A stretch of 64,000 nucleotides of DNA, from positions 62,001 through 126,000 of the forward strand of contig NZ_JAKZLF010000002.1 of assembly GCF_022808855.1 (NCBI RefSeq), given 5' to 3'. The position numbers and the translations under genes were made by a program. Below, piece after piece: positions 35,174 through 43,680 of the stretch; positions within the stretch are counted from its first letter, which is position 1; each line of letters starts with the position of its first letter. This DNA comes from Anaeromyxobacter soli (lineage in GTDB: Bacteria > Myxococcota > Myxococcia > Myxococcales > Anaeromyxobacteraceae). The notes below the pieces were generated by a model. The model did not search any database. It worked only from the letters and a program-made list of their open reading frames with translations, and had not been told where the DNA came from.

Positions 35174-37900
35174 CTACAGGCAGGTCGCCGCGCAGGCCGC
35201 CGCCGGCGTCGCCGCCTTCAGCGCCTCGTCCGTCGCCTGCAGCACCTCGAACACGAACGTCGGGTTGTGGATGGCGTTCGAGCCGTCGTTCACGAGGCCG
35301 AGGTTCCACAGCGACCGCGAGAGGACGCCGTCCACGCCGGCGAGCGCGAACGCGCCCGTCGCGTCCGTGACCTTCCCGGCCGAGGCGCGGACCGTCTTGG
35401 TCGAGACCGTTCCCGACGGGAACGTGACGTCCACCGCCGCGACGAGGTTGAACACGATGGTCGTGCCCTCCACGTCGATGCTCGCGATGTTCGTGAGCGC
35501 GAGGACGAGCGGCGTGCCCTCAGGGGCTCCGTGGCCCGCGCCCGCGGGCGTGACGGTGAACCCGGCGGTGCCGGCCACCGCGGCCTCGAGGGTCGCGCTG
35601 AGCTGCGCGATGACCTGGGCGCGCGCGTTCGCGTACGCCGTCTCGATGGCCTCGCCGTTCACCTCTTCGCCGTGGCACTCCTTGCAGATCGACTTCGCCG
35701 CGTCGAAGCCCGCGTCGTTCGTGAAGCCGAACGTGTGGTTCGTGATCGTGTAGCGGAGGCCCTCGACGGCGGTCTTCATGTGGCAGCCGACGCAGGTCTC
35801 GGACACGGCGGCGTGGCCGGAGACCTTGTAGCCGTTGGCGTCGCCGATGAAGTACGCGTTCATGCCCATCAGCACCTCGGTCTGGGTCGGCGCGTGCGGC
35901 GTCGCGAAGCCCGTCATCGGGACGGCGTCGCCCCTGAGACCGCGGCGGCCGTTGTGGCAGGTCATGCAGAGCGCGCCGGTGCCGGCGCCGGAGACGGTGA
36001 AGCCGGCGGCGACGTAGACGGGGGCCTTGCCGTCGATGCGGACGGTGGTGGAGTGCGAGTCGTGGCACGCGGCGCAGGTCTGCGGCTCGACGTTCTCCTT
36101 CGTGGCGCCGCTGTCGACCGAGTCCTGCAGCGTGTTCGCGGCGTACTTCACGAAGCCCTGCGCCGAGTGGCAGCGCGCGCAGCTGGAGTTGGCGCGGGCC
36201 CCGGTCGACTCGCCGAAGGCGAGGCCGGTGTTCGCGTGGCCGGAGCGGCGCCAGAGCGCGACGCGGTCATGGTTCGTGGGACGGTCGTGGCACACGGCGC
36301 ACGCGGCGACGCCGTACTCGCCGACCGGCTTCGAGCCGCCGTTCGCGGCGTGGCGGCCGAGCGGACCGTGGCAGCTCTCGCACTGCATGCCGGCGTAGGC
36401 CTTGGCGTCCGCGGGGACGAGGTCCCAGGCGCCGTACTGCGGCTCCGTCGTGACGAGGTCGGGGGGAGTGCCGGTGAGGCCGGTGAGGTACTTGGAGAGG
36501 TCGGGGAAGGTCCAGCCCGCGGCCTTGGCGACGTCGTCGAAGCCGTCGTTCTGGAGCGCCGCGTTGTAGCCGGTCGTGTGGCACGCCACGCAGTTCTCGC
36601 CGTAGTGCGTGCCCTCGGCGCCCGTCATGCCGTACTCGAACGTCGTCATCGCGCCCGGCTCGGTCCAGAAGACGGTCGGGTTCGCCGTGGGCGCCGGGAT
36701 GGGCTTGCCGTCGGGGCCGGTCTTCCAGACCAGCTGGCCGTTCGCGTCGTACTCCATGTACTTGAAGAAGTGGTTCCCGTGCGCCGAGTTGCTCCACTTC
36801 TTGAACTTGAGCGCCATGGCCGCCTGCTTCTCGGCGGACATGAGGTACTCGTGGCAGCCACCGCAGCTCGGGTTCGAGCTGACGTAGTTCGAGACGGCGA
36901 CGCGGAGCCCGTCGAACCGGTAGACGCCCGGGGCGTCCGCGATGAACCAGGGGAACGCGGTGTCGGCGTCGTTCAGCACGGCGCTCGAGGCGATCGGCTT
37001 CTCGGTGAAGACGAGCGCGGCGGCGTTGCCGGGGATGCTGGCGATGACGAGGGTGCCCGTCGGGATGGAGCCGTTGGCCTGGGCGAGCGTCGCCGGGACG
37101 ACCGCGACGGTGACCTTGCCCTCGAAGCCCATCTGGTCGGTGACGACGACGTCGAAGTTGTACGTCATCTCCGTGAGCTGCCGGTTGCTGACGCCGAGGA
37201 ACTCGGGGCGGAAGGGCTTCCCTTCCTCGTCGAGCGACGGACCGAACCCGATCACCTTCTTGTCGGCGGCGACGATGTCGGCGAGGGCGCCCGTCGTGAA
37301 GGTCGGGGCCTCGACGTCATTCGCGGACAGCGTGACCGCCGTCGGGTTCGTGGTCCGCGGCGTCCACTTGTACGTGTAGGGCGGCGTGCCGCCGGTGACC
37401 GTGACGCCGAGGGTGACCTCGCGCTCGAAGCCGGCCGGGTTCGGCGGCTTCGCGGCCTTGAGGACGAGCGGGGAGATCGCGGTGAGCTCGCGGTTCAGGA
37501 TGTACTCCTTGCCCGCGGCGATCGAGATGTTCGGCACCTCGAGCGTCTTGAAGCCGTTGCCCGAGAAGACGATGGTGTAGACGCCGATGGCGCAGCCCGA
37601 GCCGAGCTCGTACTCGCCGTTCGCGTCGGACGTGGCGGTCCCGCACCAGTCCGGAATGCTCGTCACCGTGACGTTCGTCGCCGGATACTCCTTCCCCGCG
37701 ACCTTGAACGTCAGCTTGCCCATCACCCCACCCGTCGACCTGCCGTCCGCGCCGTCCTGGCCGCTCGGCCCCACTGGTCCCGCCGCGCCGTCCTGGCCGT
37801 TCAGCCCGTCCCTGCCGTCCTTGCCGTTCGAGCCACCGGAGCAGCCGGCGAGCGCGAGGACCATCACCAGCGAGAGCACGCGATGCTTCGTCGCATCCAT
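35174..37900 (-). CDS. Nine-heme c-type cytochrome lipoprotein with collagen-like segment
   Basis: 908 aa. Lipobox LALAGC puts a lipid on C20. Residues 26-55 are ten Gly-X-Y triplets (GKDGRDGLNGQDG and on), a collagen-like stretch. Beta-sandwich domains fill residues about 58-330, including a carboxypeptidase-regulatory-like fold (TVTSIPDWCGTATSDANG). Nine CxxCH heme sites follow between residues 346 and 743 (CGGCH, CVACH, CESCH, CAVCH, CARCH, CAACH, CMTCH, CVGCH, CKECH). The C-terminal 165 residues are again non-heme. Probably an outer-membrane or surface electron carrier for extracellular or metal respiration. It stands alone, without porin or partner cytochrome genes. A GGGGGGAA ribosome site precedes the ATG. 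Confidence 0.9.
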   Translation of the reverse strand: MDATKHRVLSLVMVLALAGCSGGSNGKDGRDGLNGQDGAAGPVGPSGQDGADGRSTGGVMGKLTFKVAGKEYPATNVTVTSIPDWCGTATSDANGEYELGSGCAIGVYTIVFSGNGFKTLEVPNISIAAGKEYILNRELTAISPLVLKAAKPPNPAGFEREVTLGVTVTGGTPPYTYKWTPRTTNPTAVTLSANDVEAPTFTTGALADIVAADKKVIGFGPSLDEEGKPFRPEFLGVSNRQLTEMTYNFDVVVTDQMGFEGKVTVAVVPATLAQANGSIPTGTLVIASIPGNAAALVFTEKPIASSAVLNDADTAFPWFIADAPGVYRFDGLRVAVSNYVSSNPSCGGCHEYLMSAEKQAAMALKFKKWSNSAHGNHFFKYMEYDANGQLVWKTGPDGKPIPAPTANPTVFWTEPGAMTTFEYGMTGAEGTHYGENCVACHTTGYNAALQNDGFDDVAKAAGWTFPDLSKYLTGLTGTPPDLVTTEPQYGAWDLVPADAKAYAGMQCESCHGPLGRHAANGGSKPVGEYGVAACAVCHDRPTNHDRVALWRRSGHANTGLAFGESTGARANSSCARCHSAQGFVKYAANTLQDSVDSGATKENVEPQTCAACHDSHSTTVRIDGKAPVYVAAGFTVSGAGTGALCMTCHNGRRGLRGDAVPMTGFATPHAPTQTEVLMGMNAYFIGDANGYKVSGHAAVSETCVGCHMKTAVEGLRYTITNHTFGFTNDAGFDAAKSICKECHGEEVNGEAIETAYANARAQVIAQLSATLEAAVAGTAGFTVTPAGAGHGAPEGTPLVLALTNIASIDVEGTTIVFNLVAAVDVTFPSGTVSTKTVRASAGKVTDATGAFALAGVDGVLSRSLWNLGLVNDGSNAIHNPTFVFEVLQATDEALKAATPAAACAATCL

Positions 37901-37947
37901 GAAGGGATTCCCCCCAATTACTTAACGTGAAGAGTCGATTCCAGAGA

Positions 37948-37973
37948 CACCGCCGGTCACACGGCCGGCGGTG
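37948..37973. repeat. Inverted repeat upstream of the cytochrome gene
   Basis: CACCGCCGG and CCGGCGGTG (9-bp arms, 8-base loop) lie 47 bp upstream of the cytochrome start. Could be an operator or a leader hairpin. Confidence 0.45.
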
Positions 37974-38248
37974 CCCGCGGTGCACGTGCGAGAGCCGGGC
38001 CGCTCGCTCGCTGATCGCCCGCACTCACCGTGTACCGCGTAACGTCGTCACGGCGGCATGGGAGCCCCGCGAGGTCGAGCCGCGCGGCGACGTGTCGTGC
38101 GCGCCGAGTGATCCCGTGCCCTTGAGCGCGCCCGTCCCTCCGCCGCAGCCGGCCCGGCGGTCGGGCGTTTTCTGCCAGGGCCACAAGCGGCGATCCGCGA
38201 CCGGCGGCGTGTGTGGCGGGGTCGCACGGGTGTGGTCTTACCCTGCGT

Positions 38249-38272
38249 GATTTCACCCGGGGGATTTCACCC
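38249..38272. promoter_or_regulatory. Tandem direct repeat GATTTCACCC
   Basis: Two copies of GATTTCACCC start at 38249 and 38263, 14 bp apart. Less GC-rich than the surroundings. Likely binding sites for a regulator; TTTCACCCACCG also occurs at 47288-47299. Confidence 0.4.
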
Positions 38273-38494
38273 ACCGGCGTGGTCACGGAACGTCAACCTA
38301 TGGAAATGCGGGGCGATTCATCGCACTCCTTGGCAGCTCCTTGAATGGTCTGCCGACCGCCGGGAGCACCCCTGGAGGGACGCCCTGCCGCAAGACGGGC
38401 TCTGCCGCAGCGACGTCCGCCGACGCGTTGAAGGCGTTCCCGCGGGCTCGCTCACGCCGGGCGCCGTCCTCATCGTCATGCGCGGAGGTGCCAC

Positions 38495-38695
38495 ATGCCG
38501 AACGAAGGTGGAGAGCGGCCGCGCACTCAGACGAGCGCTCCCGTGAAGCCCGCCCGCACGACGGAGGACGTACCGGCTCCTCGGCGCGACGCTCCCGATG
38601 AGAGGATGCCCGCTCGACGGGCGGCCGACGACGACACGGGCGTGGGCGGCGACCGCATGCCGAAGGGCGCGGACGAGCCTGGCGCCGGGCTGTGA
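38495..38695 (+). CDS. Possible small hydrophilic protein
   Basis: 66 aa, rich in Arg, Asp, Pro and Gly, probably disordered. It has a good GGAGGTG ribosome site 6 bases before the ATG and third positions rich in G/C. No domain recognised. It might be chance open frame in a GC-rich gap. It is the only candidate in the 884-bp intergenic region and runs in the same direction as the amine oxidase gene 89 bp later. Confidence 0.35.
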   Translation: MPNEGGERPRTQTSAPVKPARTTEDVPAPRRDAPDERMPARRAADDDTGVGGDRMPKGADEPGAGL

Positions 38696-38784
38696 CCGAA
38701 CCGGCACGAGCCCCGGCGCGCGGACGGCTCTCCGGCCGGGCAGGCGCGGGGGAAGGCGGGGAGACGTAGCCTGTCCGTGCAGAA

Positions 38785-40068
38785 ATGGCGGCCAGACGCG
38801 CACCGCACGTCATCGTCGTGGGAGCCGGCGCGGCCGGGCTCGCGGCGGCCGCGCTGCTCCGCGACCGCGGGGTGGCGGTGACGCTCGTCGAGGCGCGCGA
38901 TCGGTATGGCGGGCGCATCGACACGCGCCTCGACCCGGTGCTGGGCCTTTCTCTCGAGCACGGCGCCGAGTTCGTGCACGGCCACCCGGACCGGACGCTC
39001 GCGCTCGCGCGCCGCGCTCGGGCCGCCATCCGCGAGGTGCCGGACCGGCACCAGCGCCCGCGAGGGAGTCGGCTCGCCGGGATCACGGCCGCGTACGCGC
39101 GCGCGCAGGAGCTCCTCGCGCTCGGCACCCGGGACGACGAGAGCATCGGAGCCCTGCTCCGACGCCGCTCCGCCCTGCGACGGTCGCGGGAGGCGATCCC
39201 CCTGGCCCGGGAGCTCGTGCGCGGGTTCTACCTCGCCGATCCGCGCACCGCGTCGTCCCTCGCCCTCGCGCGGTTGAGCCGCGGGATGGAGGAGATCGGC
39301 GGCGACACCGCCGCGCGGATCGACGGAGGCTACGCGAGGATCCTCTCCCCGCTGGCGCGAGCGCTTCGCGGCGGCGTGCTCCGCCTCGGCATCGTCGTCG
39401 AGGAGGTCGGGTGGGGTCGCCGGGAGGTGCGGCTCCGGGCGCGCGGTCGCGCCGGAGGCCGGCTCGCGCCGATCACGGGGAGTCACGCCATCGTGACCCT
39501 GCCGCTGTCGATCCTGCGCGACGGCGCGGTCCGGTTCGTCCCTGCGCTGCCCGAGAAGCAAAGCGCCGCGAGGGCCCTCGCGATGGGGCCGGTCGTGAAG
39601 GTCCTGCTGCGGTTCCGGCGCGCGCCGTGGGGAGGCCGGCGCCTCGTGTTCCTGCACGTCCCCGGCGCCGCCGTGCCGGTCTTCTGGACGCTCGCGCCCG
39701 TGGACGCGCCGGTGCTGGTCGGCTGGGCGGGAGGACCGGGCGCGGCCCGCCTCGCGGGGAAGCGGGAGCAGGACGTCTTGCGGGCGGCGATCCGGTCCGC
39801 CTCGCACGGCCTGGGCGTGCCGCCGGCCGAGCTCGAGGACCTGCTCGACGGCGCGGCGATCGCCGACTGGACGCGCGACCCGTTCGCGCGCGGGGGCTAC
39901 GCGGTCTTCCCGGTCGGCTCGGACGGCGCGTCCGCCGCGCTCGCGCGCAGCGTCGAGGGGACGCTGTTCTTCGCAGGCGAGGCCACCGCCGCCGGGCTGG
40001 CCGGCACCGTCGAGGGGGCGCTCCGGAGCGGCGAGCGCGCGGCGCGGGAGGTGCTGGAGACGCTCTGA
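38785..40068 (+). CDS. Flavin monoamine oxidase family protein
   Basis: 427 aa. The FAD dinucleotide motif VIVVGAGAAGLAAAALLRDR is at residues 9-28, followed by VEARDRYGGRIDTR, the classic amine-oxidase GG motif. The C-terminus has FFAGEATAAGLAGTVEGAL, the second FAD contact. Such enzymes oxidise amines, polyamines or related substrates; the actual one is unknown. No signal peptide. It is followed by guaB1 after 44 bp on the same strand, but the functions are not clearly linked. Confidence 0.88.
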   Translation: MAARRAPHVIVVGAGAAGLAAAALLRDRGVAVTLVEARDRYGGRIDTRLDPVLGLSLEHGAEFVHGHPDRTLALARRARAAIREVPDRHQRPRGSRLAGITAAYARAQELLALGTRDDESIGALLRRRSALRRSREAIPLARELVRGFYLADPRTASSLALARLSRGMEEIGGDTAARIDGGYARILSPLARALRGGVLRLGIVVEEVGWGRREVRLRARGRAGGRLAPITGSHAIVTLPLSILRDGAVRFVPALPEKQSAARALAMGPVVKVLLRFRRAPWGGRRLVFLHVPGAAVPVFWTLAPVDAPVLVGWAGGPGAARLAGKREQDVLRAAIRSASHGLGVPPAELEDLLDGAAIADWTRDPFARGGYAVFPVGSDGASAALARSVEGTLFFAGEATAAGLAGTVEGALRSGERAAREVLETL

Positions 40069-40112
40069 GCGTTTTCCTTCCCTTGCGACCCCCGTTCGCT
40101 TATCGCCTGGTC

Positions 40113-41546
40113 ATGCGCTTCCTCCATCCCGAGCACGACGAGGCCCTCGAGCTCTCCCTCGACGACGTCTTCCTCGTCCCCGACTACTTCGACGGCGGCT
40201 CGCGCCTCGACGTGGACCTGCGCCCCGTGGACTTCTCCGGGGGCGCGCACCCGGTCGTGTCCGCGAACATGAACGCGGTCACCGGCAAGCGGATGGCCGA
40301 GACCATGGCTCGCCTCGGCGGCCTCGGCGTCCTGCCCCAGGACATGGACCTGGAGACGGCTTCGCGCATCATCCGGCACATCAAGGCCGCCGACCCGCGC
40401 TACGACACCCCGCTCGCCGTGTCGCCGCGCGCCACGCTGCGCGACGTCCTCGGCATCATCCGCAAGCGCGCGCACGACATGGTGGTCGTGGTCGACGACG
40501 AGCGCCGGCCGCTCGGCATCGTCACGCACGCCGACCTGCGCGACCGGGACCAGTACTCGCCCGTCGGCTCGCTCATGTCGTCGCGCCTCGTGACCCTCCC
40601 GGCCGGCACCCCGAACCGGGACGCCTTCCTGCTCATGGAGGATCAGCGCGTGAAGGCCGCGCCGGTCCTCGACGCCGAGGGCCGGCTGGCCGGCGTGCTG
40701 ACGCGCGACGACGCTGTGCGGCTGGAGCTGCTCGAGCCCGCGCTCGACGCGCGGGGCAGGCTCATGGTCGCCGCCGCCGTCGGGATCTCGGCCGGCGCCG
40801 CCGCGGCGGCCGCCGCCCTCGCCGAGCTCGGCGTCGCCGCGATCGTGCTCGACACCGCGCACGGGCACCAGCGCCGCATGATCGAGGCGATCCGCGAGGT
40901 GCGCCGCGCCATCGGCGCGCTGCCGCTCGTGGCCGGCAACGTGTGCACCCCCGAGGGCACCCGCGCCCTCCTCGACGCGGGCGCCGACATCGTGAAGGTG
41001 AACGTCGGGCCGGGTGCCATGTGCACGACCCGCATGCAGACCGGGGCCGGCCGGCCGACGTTCTCGTCGGTGCTCGCGTGCGCCCGCGAGGCTCACCGGC
41101 GCGGGCGACACGTGTGGGCCGACGGCGGCGTGCGCGATCCGCGCGACGTGGCCCTCTACCTCGCCGCCGGCGCCTCCCGCGTCATGATCGGCACCGCGCT
41201 CTCCGGCACCTACGAGAGCCCGGGCGACGTGAAGGAGGATCGCGAGGGGCGCCCGTACAAGGAGAACTACGGGATGGCCAGCGCCCGGGCGGTGAGCGAT
41301 CGCTCCGCGGGGCTCGACGCGTTCGAGCGCGCGAAGAAGGGCTTCTTCCGCGAGGGGATCTCGACGTCGCGGATCTACATCCGCGAGGGGCGCGAGAGCG
41401 TCGGCGCGATCCTCGTCGACGTGATCACCGGCGTGCAGTCCGCCTTCACGTACGCGGGCGCGCTGACCGTGCCGGAGTTCCACCGCAAGGCGGTGATCGG
41501 CGTCCAGACCGCGGGCGGCTACGGAGAGGGGAAGCCGCGGGGGTGA
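40113..41546 (+). CDS. guaB1: GuaB1-type IMPDH/GMP reductase family protein
   Basis: 477 aa, matching the length of GuaB1. The TIM barrel begins with [20 protein letters not shown] and [24 protein letters not shown] domain pair is inserted at about residues 95-215. The catalytic Cys lies in [18 protein letters not shown], and the C-terminal [20 protein letters not shown] is the GuaB1 hallmark. GuaB1 of actinobacteria was shown to be a GMP reductase regulated through its CBS domain, not an IMP dehydrogenase; the same is inferred here. The end overlaps the convergent UBP zinc-finger gene by 28 bp. Confidence 0.88.
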   Translation: MRFLHPEHDEALELSLDDVFLVPDYFDGGSRLDVDLRPVDFSGGAHPVVSANMNAVTGKRMAETMARLGGLGVLPQDMDLETASRIIRHIKAADPRYDTPLAVSPRATLRDVLGIIRKRAHDMVVVVDDERRPLGIVTHADLRDRDQYSPVGSLMSSRLVTLPAGTPNRDAFLLMEDQRVKAAPVLDAEGRLAGVLTRDDAVRLELLEPALDARGRLMVAAAVGISAGAAAAAAALAELGVAAIVLDTAHGHQRRMIEAIREVRRAIGALPLVAGNVCTPEGTRALLDAGADIVKVNVGPGAMCTTRMQTGAGRPTFSSVLACAREAHRRGRHVWADGGVRDPRDVALYLAAGASRVMIGTALSGTYESPGDVKEDREGRPYKENYGMASARAVSDRSAGLDAFERAKKGFFREGISTSRIYIREGRESVGAILVDVITGVQSAFTYAGALTVPEFHRKAVIGVQTAGGYGEGKPRG

Positions 41547-41857
41547 GCGGCGTAGTGCGTTCGCGGCGACTCCGCGGGGAACGCGGGGATCGCCTCGACC
41601 AGCTCCTCGTCCACGTAGCACCACGCCCAGTCCTCTCCCGGCTCGAACGCCTTCGCGACCGGATGCCTCGTCGCGTGGAAGTGGCGGGTGGCGTGCTTGT
41701 TCGGTGAGCTGTCGCAGCACCCCACGTGGCCGCAGGTCATGCACAGCCGCAGCTGGACCCACGCGTCGCCGCTCTGGAGGCACTCCTCGCAGCCGAGCGA
41801 GCTCGGCGTCAGGGCGTGCGACCTCGGTCGCTGGAGGCTGCTCAGGTGCTCGCACAT
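41519..41857 (-). CDS. UBP-type zinc finger protein
   Basis: 112 aa. A ubiquitin-protease type zinc finger without the protease: CEHL at the start, GCEECLQSGDAWVQLRLCMT, CGHVGCCDSSPNKHATRHFH and a closing HP. The Cys/His pattern fits the ZnF-UBP fold; bacterial members are small and of unknown role, often near thioredoxin or flavin genes. The start MCEHLSSL is chosen since family members begin near CEHL and AGAGCAGG lies upstream; two upstream starts (41869, 41893) are possible. Overlaps guaB1 tail to tail by 28 bp. Confidence 0.85.
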   Translation of the reverse strand: MCEHLSSLQRPRSHALTPSSLGCEECLQSGDAWVQLRLCMTCGHVGCCDSSPNKHATRHFHATRHPVAKAFEPGEDWAWCYVDEELVEAIPAFPAESPRTHYAAHPRGFPSP

Positions 41858-41944
41858 GCCTGCTCTCATGACGGCGCGGCCCCCGGCGGTCAATCCCGGA
41901 CGACCCCGCGCCCGCCCGTGCTATGCACAGGAGCTGGAGGTTCC

Positions 41945-42229
41945 ATGACCCGCGCCCTGATCCTGACCCTCGCCGCCCTGCTCGCCGCCCCGGCGCTCGC
42001 GGACGAGCCCGCGCCGAAGGCGCCTCCGGCGCCCGCGACCGCCGGCGGCGCCGCGCCCCGCGCCGCGAGCGGCGAGCGCCCCCGGCCGGACGCGCGCCGC
42101 GCCACCGACCTGCGCCCTCGCCCGCGGACGGAGGAGCCAGCAAAGAGAGACGGAGCGGCGCCGGCTCGCTCGCAGACCGCGTCGAAGCCGCCGCCGTGCG
42201 TCGAGGTGAAGCCTTGCTCGATCGACTGA
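41945..42229 (+). CDS. Small secreted Pro/Ala-rich protein
   Basis: 94 aa. A clear signal peptide covers residues 1-19 (ends APALA-DEP). The mature part is Pro-, Ala- and Arg-rich, with no fold, and ends CVEVKPCSID with two cysteines. Strong GGAGG ribosome site. No family recognised. It is 112 bp before the VKOR-DsbA gene, so the two cysteines could be substrates of that oxidation system; this is only a guess. Confidence 0.65.
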   Translation: MTRALILTLAALLAAPALADEPAPKAPPAPATAGGAAPRAASGERPRPDARRATDLRPRPRTEEPAKRDGAAPARSQTASKPPPCVEVKPCSID

Positions 42230-42341
42230 TCGCCGGGGCAGCGCCTGCCGTGCATCCAGCGCGTGCAGCCGCGCGCACGACGCTTCTCCGGGAACACGTC
42301 ACCCTCTCGGCCCTCACCGCGACCGCTTACCCTCACCGTCC

Positions 42342-43544
42342 ATGAAGAGAGCACGTCAGAAGACGTCGCGGCGCCCCGGCGGCGTCCCGCCCGACCGTCG
42401 TTCGCCCGCCAGGCCGCTCGTGGCGGCGCTCGGGCTCGCCCTGCTGGGCGTGGCCCTGGCTGCCCTCCTCGCGCGCCTGCACGCTCGCGCGCACGCGGGG
42501 TACTCCAGCTTCTGCGCCATCAACGACGTCGTGAACTGCGATCGCGTGGCGTTGAGCCGGTTCTCCGTGTTCCTCGGGCTGCCCGTCGCGGCCTGGGGCG
42601 TCCTGGGCTACGGCCTCGCCGCCGGGCTCGCCGCTCGGGCGCTCGTCCACGCGCGGCGCGGTCGCCCCCTCGCCCGGGGGCTCCTGTTCGGCGTGGCGGC
42701 GACCGCGGTCGCGGCGTCGATCGCGCTCGCGATCGTGAGCGAGGCCGCCATCGGCGCGTGGTGCCTGCTCTGCGTGGCCTCGTGGCTCACGGCCGTCGCG
42801 CTCCTCGCGGCGGCCTGGCGCGCCTGCCCGGCCGGCCCCGCCGCCGCGATCGCGGCCGACCTCGCCGCGCTCCGCGCGCGCCCGGCGAGGTCCGCGGCGC
42901 TCGCGGTCGTGCTCCTCGCCGCCGTCGCGGGCGCGCGGGCCGCATACCCGCGCTACGCGTCCGTGGCGCCCGCGCCTCCCGCCGCGCGCGCCGGCGCGCC
43001 GGGGACCCCGACCCCGAGCCCGGCGGCGGCTCCGGCCCCCGGCGACCGCGTCATCGTCGAGTTCAGCGACTACGAGTGCCCGTTCTGCGCGCGCGCCCAC
43101 GAGCAGCTCGCGCTCCTCCGCGCGGCGAGGCCGGACCTGGAGATCGTCCGCCGGCACTTCCCCCTCGACGCCGCGTGCAACCCCGCCCTGAAGCGCTCCA
43201 TCCATCCGTCGGCGTGCTCCCTCGCGCGCGCCGCGATCTGCGCCGAGGCGCGGGGCCGCTTCGAGCAGATGGACGACGCGCTGTTCAAGAACCAGCAGGA
43301 CAAGGCGCCGGTGGCGACCCTCGCGGCTCGCCTCGGGCTCGACCTCCCCGCGTTCGAGGCGTGCCTCGTGTCGCCCGCGACGGAGGCCCGGCTCTCCCGC
43401 GACGTCGCGGACGCGATGCGCGCCGGCGTGCGCGCGACGCCGTCGTACGTCGTGGGCGGCAAGGTCTACGCGGGCGAGCTCCCGCGGGAGCTCTGGAGCG
43501 CGCCCCCGGCCGCCCAGCCTCGCGCCCGCGCCGCCGAGCGCTGA
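42342..43544 (+). CDS. VKOR-DsbA fusion disulfide-forming protein
   Basis: 400 aa. The N-terminal half is an integral membrane vitamin-K-epoxide-reductase-like domain with loop cysteines C58 and C66 and the quinone-side pair C141/C144 (WCLLC). The C-terminal half is a periplasmic thioredoxin/DsbA-like domain with C246-P-F-C249 (DYECPFCARAH) and the cis-Pro loop ATPSYVV. It would oxidise thiols in exported proteins and pass the electrons to quinone, replacing DsbA plus DsbB. A Pro/Ala linker joins the halves (about residues 208-233). Fits an organism with many multiheme cytochromes. Confidence 0.92.
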   Translation: MKRARQKTSRRPGGVPPDRRSPARPLVAALGLALLGVALAALLARLHARAHAGYSSFCAINDVVNCDRVALSRFSVFLGLPVAAWGVLGYGLAAGLAARALVHARRGRPLARGLLFGVAATAVAASIALAIVSEAAIGAWCLLCVASWLTAVALLAAAWRACPAGPAAAIAADLAALRARPARSAALAVVLLAAVAGARAAYPRYASVAPAPPAARAGAPGTPTPSPAAAPAPGDRVIVEFSDYECPFCARAHEQLALLRAARPDLEIVRRHFPLDAACNPALKRSIHPSACSLARAAICAEARGRFEQMDDALFKNQQDKAPVATLAARLGLDLPAFEACLVSPATEARLSRDVADAMRAGVRATPSYVVGGKVYAGELPRELWSAPPAAQPRARAAER

Positions 43545-43680
43545 GGCGCCGAGGGAGCGCGGGACCGGAGCTTCGTGGACGACCGCCGCGCCGAGCGCCC
43601 GCCTCGGTGGGCGCGCGTGCGCGATCGGCGTCGGTGTGGGAACAACGGCGCTCCGCGGCGGATTGGAACAGGGGACGACG

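Larger units (their letters stand above)
37901..38784. promoter_or_regulatory. Long intergenic region upstream of the multiheme cytochrome
   Basis: 884 bp between the divergent cytochrome and amine oxidase genes. AT-rich patch TTAAGTAATT (minus strand) just before the cytochrome gene may hold its promoter. Also contains a hairpin (37948-37973), a tandem direct repeat (38249-38272) and one possible small gene (38495-38695), each listed separately. No larger gene seen. Confidence 0.45.
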
